The translations under genes were made by a program, and so were the position numbers. 5,881 nt of DNA from Hyphomonas sp. GTDB taxonomy: Bacteria > Pseudomonadota > Alphaproteobacteria > Caulobacterales > Hyphomonadaceae. Below the pieces are notes generated by a model. The model saw only the letters and a program-made list of their open reading frames with translations, did no database searches and had not been told where the DNA came from. The DNA lies in contig JARFRJ010000465.1 of NCBI GenBank assembly GCA_029287305.1, positions 1 to 5,881 of the forward strand, given 5' to 3'. Each line of letters begins with the position of its first letter. Positions within the stretch are counted from its first letter, which is position 1. Below, piece after piece: positions 1-5,881 of this stretch.

Positions 1-34
1 CCCGCCCCCCACCCCCATCAACACTAGAGTTGGA
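1..34 (+). other. Degraded Illumina P5 primer plus 10-nt index (non-genomic)
   Basis: Aligned without gaps to the last 23 bases of the Illumina P5 flow-cell primer, bases 2-24 match at 15 positions, including the ends ATC and ACAC around one mismatch. Seven of the eight mismatches are to C. Bases 25-34 (TAGAGTTGGA) sit exactly where a 10-nt i5 index belongs, between P5 and the Read 1 adapter. The C excess fits dark-cycle G calls of two-colour chemistry in a read-through read, seen here as the complement. The match to P5 is imperfect, so this part rests mainly on its position next to the exact adapter at 35-67. Confidence 0.85.
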
Positions 35-67
35 TCGTCGGCAGCGTCAGATGTGTATAAGAGACAG
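35..67 (+). other. Illumina Nextera Read 1 transposase adapter (library contamination)
   Basis: All 33 bases equal the Nextera Read 1 adapter: the 14-nt TCGTCGGCAGCGTC followed by the 19-nt Tn5 mosaic end AGATGTGTATAAGAGACAG (49-67). This is library-preparation sequence left in the assembly, not a natural Tn5 end. The genomic insert begins at base 68, so nothing to the left should be interpreted biologically. The adapter also supplies the in-frame TAA at 58-60 that falsely bounds the first reading frame. Confidence 0.98.
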
Positions 68-69
68 GG

Positions 70-435
70 TTGATGCAGCGCGCAACCCCCCATTTAAGTC
101 CGGAAGAAGCGGGCGCCTATGGGGCCCCCTATCCAGATCAAAGCTATAAAGCGGGCGTGCGCCGGTTTCCTGAACTGGTCATGGTCCGCCCGGATATGGA
201 GGGTGTAAATACCTCAAAACGTGCCGCCAAATGGTGGGCACAAGACTGGACCGGGCAAAGCTTTATGGCGATCGGAATGGCTGATCCGGTTTCAGGACCC
301 TCATCCATGACGGCGCTAAGAGCGGGCATCAAAGATTGCCCGGAGCCTCTGCAGATAAAAGAGGGGGGACATTTTGTCCAGGAATGGGGCGACCAGATCG
401 CCCATGCCGCGCTGCAGGCCTTTGGGGATACATAA
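70..435 (+). CDS. Haloalkane dehalogenase, C-terminal part (5' truncated)
   Basis: Alpha/beta-hydrolase that would cleave carbon-halogen bonds of haloalkanes with water, giving an alcohol and halide (EC 3.8.1.5), presumably in the cytoplasm. Only the last 121 codons are present. The family is about 300 residues, so roughly the first 180, including the nucleophilic Asp and the oxyanion-hole region, are lost at the library junction at 67/68. Counting from base 70, conserved pieces are APYPDQSYKAGVRRFPEL (19-36, cap domain), GQSFMAIGMADPVSGP (62-77), whose D72 aligns with the DhlA triad acid Asp260, and CPEPLQIKEGGHFVQEWG (90-107), whose H101 aligns with the triad His289. These resemble subfamily I (DhlA/DhmA type). 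The TTG at 70 and ATG at 73 are internal codons, not starts; the gene is open to the left. Substrate cannot be inferred, and some family members act on other substrates. It ends 156 bp before pheS on the same strand. Confidence 0.9.
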   Translation: MMQRATPHLSPEEAGAYGAPYPDQSYKAGVRRFPELVMVRPDMEGVNTSKRAAKWWAQDWTGQSFMAIGMADPVSGPSSMTALRAGIKDCPEPLQIKEGGHFVQEWGDQIAHAALQAFGDT

Positions 436-466
436 GGGTCCGGCATTCACAAGATGTGTCATCATA

Positions 467-477
467 AAGTGTCACTT
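467..477. repeat. 11-bp perfect palindrome in dehalogenase-pheS gap
   Basis: AAGTG T CACTT is a perfect inverted repeat with a one-base centre. The pentamer TGTCA also occurs at 457-461, 13 bp upstream of its copy at 470-474. An operator role is possible, but such short palindromes arise by chance and no matching regulator is encoded in the window. Confidence 0.3.
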
Positions 478-499
478 CTGATCGAATTGGGACGAAAAT

Positions 500-523
500 A
501 AACGGACCCCGTTTTCTTTTTCT
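500..523 (+). terminator. Weak rho-independent terminator-like hairpin upstream of pheS
   Basis: AAACGG (500-505) can pair with CCGTTT (509-514) over a 3-nt loop, and a T-rich run (TCTTTTTCT, 515-523) follows at once. The stem has 6 bp, three of them A-T, so it is weaker than a typical intrinsic terminator. It lies 64 bp after the dehalogenase stop and 68 bp before the pheS start. It could end the upstream transcript or act as an attenuator in the pheS leader. Sequence alone does not decide between these. Confidence 0.4.
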
Positions 524-581
524 GTTTTGTGCGTTATTCCGAGCGCACATAAAGCGGGCCAGATAAGCCCAGCTCTGCACC

Positions 582-585
582 GAGG
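582..585 (+). promoter_or_regulatory. pheS ribosome binding site
   Basis: GAGG lies 6 nt before the ATG at 592. It supports this start over the overlapping ATG at 588, which meets a TGA after two further codons. Confidence 0.65.
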
Positions 586-591
586 CTATGC

Positions 592-1671
592 ATGTTTGAT
601 ATCAACACACTTTATAAAACTCTGATCGCATCTATTCAAAAGACCGAAACGATGGAGGCTTTAGAAGCGATCCGTCTGGCTGAGCTGGGTAAGCGCGGGC
701 GTATTTCTGCCCTGATGAAAGAACTTGGCAAGATGAGCCCGGATGAACGCAAAACGCGTGGGCCAGCCTTGAATACGCTGAAAACTGATATCACCGCCGC
801 GATTGCCCGCAAAAAGGAGAGCCTAGAAGAGGCGCAGCTGAACACAAGGCTTAAGACTGAATTTGCGGATTTGACCTTGCCGCCGCGCCCCGAACCCAAA
901 GGGGTCCTGCATCCGGTTATGCAGGTCTTTGAAGAGGTTGCCGCTATTTTCGGCGATATGGGATTTCGCATTGCGGAAGGCCCCGATATTGAAGATGACT
1001 GGTATAATTTCACCGCTCTGAACTTTCCCGAGGGCCATCCGGCCCGGGAAACACATGATACTTTCTTTTTTCAGGCTCTGGATAAGGAAACCCCGCCCAA
1101 ACTGTTGCGCACGCATACCAGCCCCGTACAAATCCGCGCTATGATGGCTGAAAAGCCGCCCATCCGCATTCTGGCTCCTGGCCGGGTTTATCGCAATGTT
1201 TGGGACGCCACGCACACGCCCATGTTCCATCAGGTTGAAGGGCTTGTCATAGATAAAAACGTCCATATGGGACATTTGAAAGGCTGTCTGATTGATTTTA
1301 TCAAAGCTTTTTTCGAGGTTGAGACCGTTGAAGTCCGCATGCGCCCGCATTTCTTCCCGTTCACGGAGCCCAGCGCAGAGATGGATGTAAAATATTCCAA
1401 CAAGGGCGATCGGATTGAAATCGGGTCCGGTGATCAGTGGATGGAAATATTGGGCTCTGGCATGGTGCATCCCAATGTCTTGCGCAATTGCGGGATTGAT
1501 CCGGATATTTATCAGGGTTTTGCCTTTGGCGTCGGTATTGATCGTCTGGCGATGCTAAAATATGGCATGCCGGATTTGCGGCCCTATTTTGAAGCAGACG
1601 CAGAATGGAGTGAGCATTATGGCTTCTCGCCCTGGCTTACCCCCAGCGTCAGTGGAGGGTTAAGCGGATGA
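592..1671 (+). CDS. pheS: Phenylalanine--tRNA ligase alpha subunit
   Basis: Catalytic subunit of the cytoplasmic alpha2beta2 class II synthetase that joins phenylalanine to tRNA-Phe using ATP (EC 6.1.1.20). The 359 residues match the usual alphaproteobacterial length of about 360; E. coli PheS has 327. Residues 1-90 form a charged helical arm, the expected coiled coil that contacts tRNA. The class II core follows. Motif 1 is [19 protein letters not shown] (107-125), then [20 protein letters not shown] (140-159). Motif 2 is [18 protein letters not shown] (197-214) followed by VEG. Motif 3 is [18 protein letters not shown] (313-330). A311, in GFAFG, corresponds to E. coli Ala294, which sets the size of the phenylalanine pocket, so normal amino-acid specificity is expected. 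The tail HYGFSPW...GGLSG is typical of alphaproteobacteria. The start is supported by GAGG 6 nt upstream. The stop overlaps the pheT start by four bases, implying one operon and coupled translation. No defect is seen. Confidence 0.98.
   Translation: MFDINTLYKTLIASIQKTETMEALEAIRLAELGKRGRISALMKELGKMSPDERKTRGPALNTLKTDITAAIARKKESLEEAQLNTRLKTEFADLTLPPRPEPKGVLHPVMQVFEEVAAIFGDMGFRIAEGPDIEDDWYNFTALNFPEGHPARETHDTFFFQALDKETPPKLLRTHTSPVQIRAMMAEKPPIRILAPGRVYRNVWDATHTPMFHQVEGLVIDKNVHMGHLKGCLIDFIKAFFEVETVEVRMRPHFFPFTEPSAEMDVKYSNKGDRIEIGSGDQWMEILGSGMVHPNVLRNCGIDPDIYQGFAFGVGIDRLAMLKYGMPDLRPYFEADAEWSEHYGFSPWLTPSVSGGLSG
1654..1658 (+). promoter_or_regulatory. pheT ribosome binding site inside pheS
   Basis: GGAGG lies in the last codons of pheS, 9 nt before the pheT ATG at 1668. 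It fixes that start and suits re-initiation across the ATGA overlap. Confidence 0.75.
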
Positions 1672-4064
1672 AGTTTACCCTATCCTGGTTGAAAGACCAT
1701 TTATTCACAAAACTTACCCTGTCTGAAATTTTGGACCTGATGACCCAGATCGGTCTGGAAGTTGAGGATGTGCAGGACCCGGGGGCCAAACTCAGTGATT
1801 TTACGATTTGCAAAGTCAAACAGATTGAGCCGCATCCGAATGCCGACAAATTACGCATTTGTACGGTTGAAACGATCGATGGCACCAAACAGATCATTTG
1901 CGGCGCACCCAATGCGCAGGCTCCAATGACGACAATTTATGCCCCGCTCGGGGCCTATATTCCCGGCCTTGGCTTTGCGCTGGACAAAAAGCCTCGCAAG
2001 ATACGCGGGATTGAAAGCTATGGCATGCTATGCTCGCTAAAAGAGCTGGACGCGGGTGAAGACAGCGATGGTATTGCCGATCTCGATCGTAAGCTCACCC
2101 TCGGCCTACCTGCCGCGCAGGCTCTCAGCCTCAGCGATCCTGTGATTGACTTTGAGGTGACGCCGAACCGGCCAGACTGGCTTGGCGTTAAGGGTATTGC
2201 CCGTGATCTGGCCGCGGCTGGAGCTGGACATCTCATAAAGAGCGAAGCCAAACCTTGGAGTGGACAGTATCCATGCCCCGTTTCTGTTCGCATAGACAGC
2301 CCTGAAGCCTGCGCCATGTTTGCCGGGGTTCTGATTACGGGCGTACAGGATGGACCCTCCCCGGACTGGCTGCAAAAACGGCTGAAAGCTGTCGGGATGA
2401 CGCCCAAATCCCTACTGATTGATATTACCAATTATATTTCATTGGACCGGGCCCGGCCCCTGCATGCCTATGATGCCGACAAGCTGCAAGGGGGTATTGT
2501 TGCGCGCCTAGGCCGATCGGGCGAAAAACTCGCCGCCCTTGATGACAATAGCTATGAGATAGATGAGGATATGTGCGTCATTGCCGATGAAAGCGGTGCC
2601 ATTGGCCTTGGCGGGATTATGGGCGGGGTCTCAACCGCCATCTCGCCCGGCACACAGAATGTCTTTTTGGAGGCGGCCTGGTTCGACCCGGCCCGCACGG
2701 CGCGTACCGGGCGTAAAACCGGTATTCTTTCAGATGCGCGCTACAGGTTTGAACGCGGGGTAGATCTGGATAGTTGTCTGGACGGTCTATATCAGGCGGT
2801 CCAACTTATCCTTACGCAAGCGGGCGGGACGCCCTCAGAGCCTGTGATCGCGGGCAAAGCAATGATACGCACGGAGAAAATCCAATTCTACCCACGCGAT
2901 GTCAAACGCTTAACCGGGTTGGATGTGAAGCCTGCGGATATGAAGCGGATGATCAAAGACCTTGGCATGCAGATTGAGGATGCTGGTGACAGCTGGTATC
3001 TCAGTCAACCAAATTGGCGTTTTGACCTTGGTCAATCGGCAGATATTGTTGAGGAAATTGCCCGCCTTGTCGGCTTTGATCAATTGCCGCAAACCTCTCT
3101 GCCCAAACCTTCTGAGCGGCTCGGCGAACTGCCCACACCCCTACAGCAATCTATCCGCAAGGCCCGCCGCATTATGGCGGCGCGTGGATTTATAGAGGCT
3201 GTGACTTGGAGTTTTATGAGCCGTGAGCATGCCGCCCTATTTGGCGAAAATTCTCGTGAATTACAGCTCGCCAATCCCGTCACAAGTGACCTAGATCATA
3301 TGCGACCGACCATTCTGGCCAATTTGGCACAAGCCGCGCAAAGAGGGGCAGACCATGGCCGCCCGGGGGGCCGGTTCTTTGAAGCAGGTCCGATTTATCT
3401 TGGTCACGCTCCAGAGGATCAGAAAAGCGTTATTACCGGACTGGTTCAGCCTGCCCCTAAACGTCATTGGCAAAACGCGGCGCCCATTTATGATGCGCAA
3501 GCGGCCAAAGCGGATTTATATGCCGTTCTGGAAGCGCTTGGCCACCCAGCAGACAGATTTCAGATACAGCCCCCACAGCAGGATTTCTGGCATCCAGGAC
3601 ACGCCGCCCGGCTCTGCCTTGGACCGAAAACAACCCTCGCTCATTTTGGAGCGCTGCATCCCGGCATATTGAAAAAACTTGGCGTCAGCGGGCCTGTTTA
3701 TGGCTTTGAGCTTAATCTCAGTGCCCTCCCACAATCGAAACGGACTGCGTCAAAAACCCGGCCCGTTCTGGTTAAAGCGGACCGCACACCGATCCGGCGT
3801 GACTTTGCCTTTCTGGTCGAGGAAACCGTTCCCGCCGGAAAACTCGTCACGCTGGCGCGTCAGGCCGACAAGACCTTGATTACGCAGGTCACAGTTTTTG
3901 ATGTCTATCAGGATGATGCCATGGAAGCGGGGATGAAATCGATTGCGCTGGAAGTTACCATACAGCCACGCGGGGTCAGCCTGAAAGAGGCTGATATTGA
4001 GAAAATTTCTGAAGCCATTATCAAAAAAGTGGAAACGGGCACTAAAGGCCATTTGCGGCGATAA
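1668..4064 (+). CDS. pheT: Phenylalanine--tRNA ligase beta subunit
   Basis: Non-catalytic but essential beta subunit of phenylalanyl-tRNA synthetase. It binds tRNA-Phe and clears mischarged Tyr-tRNA-Phe. Length is 798 residues, the normal bacterial size, with every expected domain. An EMAP/OB-type tRNA-binding domain spans about 40-150 ([20 protein letters not shown], 48-67). [20 protein letters not shown] is at 164-183. The B3/4 editing domain covers about 210-390, with [19 protein letters not shown] (255-273), GLGGIMGG (313-320), LEAAWFDPA (334-342) and [12 protein letters not shown] (355-366); H266 aligns with the E. coli editing residue His261. B5 covers about 400-475, with [20 protein letters not shown] (447-466). 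A catalytic-like core fold runs to about 690. The FDX-ACB anticodon-binding domain is about 700-797, with [12 protein letters not shown] (708-719). The position usually Cys in NRPDCL is Trp (W171), a small variation. It overlaps pheS by 4 bases. No frameshift is seen. Confidence 0.98.
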   Translation: MKFTLSWLKDHLFTKLTLSEILDLMTQIGLEVEDVQDPGAKLSDFTICKVKQIEPHPNADKLRICTVETIDGTKQIICGAPNAQAPMTTIYAPLGAYIPGLGFALDKKPRKIRGIESYGMLCSLKELDAGEDSDGIADLDRKLTLGLPAAQALSLSDPVIDFEVTPNRPDWLGVKGIARDLAAAGAGHLIKSEAKPWSGQYPCPVSVRIDSPEACAMFAGVLITGVQDGPSPDWLQKRLKAVGMTPKSLLIDITNYISLDRARPLHAYDADKLQGGIVARLGRSGEKLAALDDNSYEIDEDMCVIADESGAIGLGGIMGGVSTAISPGTQNVFLEAAWFDPARTARTGRKTGILSDARYRFERGVDLDSCLDGLYQAVQLILTQAGGTPSEPVIAGKAMIRTEKIQFYPRDVKRLTGLDVKPADMKRMIKDLGMQIEDAGDSWYLSQPNWRFDLGQSADIVEEIARLVGFDQLPQTSLPKPSERLGELPTPLQQSIRKARRIMAARGFIEAVTWSFMSREHAALFGENSRELQLANPVTSDLDHMRPTILANLAQAAQRGADHGRPGGRFFEAGPIYLGHAPEDQKSVITGLVQPAPKRHWQNAAPIYDAQAAKADLYAVLEALGHPADRFQIQPPQQDFWHPGHAARLCLGPKTTLAHFGALHPGILKKLGVSGPVYGFELNLSALPQSKRTASKTRPVLVKADRTPIRRDFAFLVEETVPAGKLVTLARQADKTLITQVTVFDVYQDDAMEAGMKSIALEVTIQPRGVSLKEADIEKISEAIIKKVETGTKGHLRR

Positions 4065-4127
4065 GCCCCCTCGTTTTAGACATGATTGAGCGATGCAGAG
4101 CCCGACTGACACAAAGGTGCGGGGCTT
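4063..4127 (+). repeat. Distant inverted repeat at pheT stop
   Basis: AAGCCCC (4063-4069, starting in the pheT TAA) is the exact reverse complement of GGGGCTT (4121-4127). The arms are 51 nt apart and no T run follows, so it is not a standard terminator. The right arm lies in the loop of the separate inverted repeat at 4101-4147, so the two structures would compete. Confidence 0.3.
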
Positions 4128-4147
4128 CACCAGAAGTCACAGTCGGG
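4101..4147 (+). repeat. Nested inverted repeat in pheT 3' region
   Basis: CCCGACTG (4101-4108) is a perfect 8-bp inverted match to CAGTCGGG (4140-4147). Within the 31-nt loop GGTG (4116-4119) pairs with CACC (4128-4131) around an 8-nt G-rich apex. Together they give a two-tier stem-loop. It lies 36 bp after the pheT stop and 67 bp before the next gene. There is no following T run, so a rho-independent terminator is not supported. It may protect the mRNA 3' end, be a dispersed palindromic element, or be chance. Confidence 0.4.
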
Positions 4148-4214
4148 AACGTATTTCATAAGCGGCTATTGTGCCGGTCACAAACGAGGCTTATCTCCAC
4201 TATGTTCTAGCGGT

Positions 4215-5881
4215 ATGGGTTTTACCGGCAGGAGGACCGATATTCTCGACCTCAAAGACAGATATACGCAGATAAGTCTTGCTCTTCTTCTTGGAGTTCT
4301 GGCTTTGCGTGTCTTGGGGGTCATGATCACGCCTTTAAACCTTGGACCAGATGAAGCCCAATATTGGCGCTGGTCACAAAGTCTCGATTGGGGATATTTT
4401 TCCAAACCCCCTTTAATCGCCTGGGTGATTAGCGCCTCCACATATCTGTTTGGTGAGAGCGAATGGGCCATCCGCCTGCCAGCCCCTTTTCTTCATTTTT
4501 GGACCAGCTTGCTGCTCTTTGGCTTGGCCAAAGCTCAATTTACGCCCCGTATCGCGGCCTATAGCGCTGTAACCTATATTCTTATGCCGGGGGTGACCCT
4601 GTCTTCTGGCGTGATGACGACAGATAGCCTATTGCTGTTTTTCTGGAGCGCGGCGCTGTTCGTTTTATGGCGCTGGCGCACGCGCCCTCAGAGCCTAGGT
4701 CTGGCCCTTCTTCTGGGCAGTCTGATCGGGTTTGGCTTCCTGGCCAAATACGCCATGATCTATTTTCTGATCGGGATGATCCTCGTCTGTCTTTATGATC
4801 CGCCCACGCGGCGAGCCCTAGTTTCCTGGCGCGCAGGGCTTGGCGCTCTTCTGGCCGGGCTTATCCTCAGCCCACATATTTACTGGAATATAACCCATAG
4901 CTTCCAGACCCTTTCCCATACGATCGATAATGCACACTGGACCCAGCAAGTTTTCAATTTAGACCATGCGCTGGTGTTTTTTTCTGACCAGATGGGGATT
5001 GCCGGGCCAATTGCGATTTGCCTTTTAATCGCCGCCTTGATCGGTGTGTTTTATAAAACCGAGAAACGCCAGAGCCCTCTTACAATCTCCTCCAGCACAC
5101 AGACAGACGCTTTGATCTGGTTGTCTAGCTTTGTTATTCCAGCCCTGACTATTATTCTAATACAGGCCATGATTTCACGGGCCCATGCCAATTGGGCGGC
5201 CACAGCCTATTGTGCGGGAAGCCTTATGATTGCCGCTTATGCTCTGCAGGCCCGGGCTTGGCCGGTCTGGATATGGTATGCCTTTGCGGGCCTAGGGGCC
5301 TTCGCCGCGCTGATAATTGCCAATTTAAACCTGACAACACGCCTCGCCTTGGCGGCCCTGCCTGGCTGTGCCCTCTTAATGCTCGGATGGAGCCATAATT
5401 GGCGCCCCTTAGCGCTGGCCCATGCCAATTTCGCGGTCAATGCCGTGATTGGCGGCGTGTTTATGGTTTTGGCGGTCGGACCTGCGGCCTGGTCGGATGG
5501 GGCCGGCTTTGGCCAATCCTTTAAGCGCACACGGGGCTGGCCGGAAACGGTGGAGGCGCTTTCCAAAGCTGTCAGCGAGCATCAAGCGGCAGCCCTGATG
5601 GTCGATGAGCGCGAGCATTGGCATGGGCTTGATTATTATGGCCGCGCCGGCAAATTGGGGGCACCTGTATACACTTGGCCCCGTTATGATCAGGCGCAAA
5701 GCTTTGCCGAGACGATAAGCCTGCCGCCGGACTATTCTGACATTGTTCTGATCGCCAGCGCAAAGCCTTATTTACGCCCCCGTATCCGGGCCGATTTCAA
5801 AACCATAAAAGCGGTCGGATGGGTGAATATCCAACTGTATGAGACGGGCAAAAGACAGTTTAAACTATATGTCGCAGAAGA
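4215..5881 (+). CDS. GT39/ArnT-like membrane glycosyltransferase (3' end beyond window)
   Basis: Inner-membrane enzyme expected to transfer a sugar from a polyprenyl-phosphate carrier to an envelope acceptor on the periplasmic side. The acceptor is unknown. The frame is open for 555 codons to the window edge with no stop. TM1 is at about 20-38. The first periplasmic loop carries the family Asp-Glu pair (D46-E47 in GPDEAQYWRW), matching the catalytic acid of ArnT, followed by LDWGYFSKPPLIAW (57-70). Other family marks are MTTDSLLLFFW (134-144), GFLAKYAMIYF (174-184), SPHIYWN (219-225), DQMGIAGP (258-265) and SRAHANWAA (321-329). Hydrophobic segments recur to about 425, then a soluble tail follows. 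Related proteins are about 540-570 aa, so few residues are probably missing. ATG 4215 is the only conventional in-frame start before TM1, although no clear Shine-Dalgarno precedes it; the frame stays open upstream to TGA 4107. It may be a lipid A, O-antigen or protein glycosyltransferase. Confidence 0.9.
   Translation, partial: MGFTGRRTDILDLKDRYTQISLALLLGVLALRVLGVMITPLNLGPDEAQYWRWSQSLDWGYFSKPPLIAWVISASTYLFGESEWAIRLPAPFLHFWTSLLLFGLAKAQFTPRIAAYSAVTYILMPGVTLSSGVMTTDSLLLFFWSAALFVLWRWRTRPQSLGLALLLGSLIGFGFLAKYAMIYFLIGMILVCLYDPPTRRALVSWRAGLGALLAGLILSPHIYWNITHSFQTLSHTIDNAHWTQQVFNLDHALVFFSDQMGIAGPIAICLLIAALIGVFYKTEKRQSPLTISSSTQTDALIWLSSFVIPALTIILIQAMISRAHANWAATAYCAGSLMIAAYALQARAWPVWIWYAFAGLGAFAALIIANLNLTTRLALAALPGCALLMLGWSHNWRPLALAHANFAVNAVIGGVFMVLAVGPAAWSDGAGFGQSFKRTRGWPETVEALSKAVSEHQAAALMVDEREHWHGLDYYGRAGKLGAPVYTWPRYDQAQSFAETISLPPDYSDIVLIASAKPYLRPRIRADFKTIKAVGWVNIQLYETGKRQFKLYVAE

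Noticed and set aside
49..67. Tn5/IS50 mosaic end as evidence of a natural transposon
   Set aside because: It is joined exactly to the 14-nt Nextera Read 1 tail and P5-like sequence, so it is a library adapter.
527..553. Promoter for pheS (TTGTGC then CATAAA)
   Set aside because: The spacing is 15 bp and the -10 match is poor; a similar TTGTGC at 4169 also lacks a convincing -10. Not strong enough to annotate.
436..591. tRNA or other structured RNA gene in the gap
   Set aside because: No cloverleaf arms, no GTTC-like T-loop and no CCA end are seen; only short hairpins.
588..599. Alternative pheS start at ATG 588
   Set aside because: It reads ATG CAT GTT TGA and stops at once; ATG 592 continues into PheS.
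823..1470. 215-codon open frame on the minus strand
   Set aside because: It lies wholly within pheS, which has all its motifs, and the antisense protein shows no recognisable family features. It is a shadow frame.
4099..4126. Intrinsic terminator AGCCC...GGGCT after pheT
   Set aside because: The stem is only 5 bp with a 18-nt interior and no T run follows; the 8-bp repeat at 4101-4147 fits better.
5237..5763. Overlapping minus-strand frames (63-109 codons) near the right end
   Set aside because: They are antisense to the uninterrupted glycosyltransferase frame, have arginine/proline/alanine-rich composition typical of shadows, and no supporting start signals.
1..5881. A previously undescribed multi-gene system
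   Set aside because: All coding sequence is accounted for by four recognisable genes of known families, with no toxin, nuclease, reverse transcriptase, recombinase or repeat array.

Overview
The window looks like one end of a short-read assembled contig from an alphaproteobacterium. The grounds are the long (359 aa) PheS with a C-terminal tail ending GGLSG, the overlapping pheS-pheT pair, the PheT sequence style, and a GT39 membrane glycosyltransferase of a kind common in that class. The species cannot be named from the sequence. Base composition is moderate, not the high GC of many alphaproteobacteria.

Layout: bases 1-67 are not genomic. They read as an Illumina library end: a degraded P5 primer, a 10-nt index, then an exact Nextera Read 1/Tn5 mosaic-end adapter at 35-67. 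Genomic DNA starts at 68, inside a gene. Bases 68-435 carry the C-terminal 121 codons of a subfamily-I-like haloalkane dehalogenase, with the acid and histidine of the catalytic triad. A 156-bp gap follows (436-591) with a weak terminator-like hairpin and other small inverted repeats. Then come pheS (592-1671) and pheT (1668-4064), overlapping by ATGA, which encode the two subunits of phenylalanyl-tRNA synthetase. A second gap of 150 bp (4065-4214) holds a nested inverted repeat. From 4215 to the window end runs an open frame of 555 codons for a multi-pass GT39/ArnT-like glycosyltransferase, not closed by a stop. All four genes are on the + strand.

How they work together: PheS and PheT form the alpha2beta2 enzyme that charges tRNA-Phe and are surely co-transcribed. 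The dehalogenase and the glycosyltransferase have no evident link to it and are separated by gaps large enough for their own signals. I see no defence system, mobile element, CRISPR array, tRNA or rRNA. No undescribed system is supported. The most solid unusual observation is the adapter sequence at the left edge, which creates an artificial start for the first gene. The rest are modest regulatory hypotheses in the two intergenic gaps.
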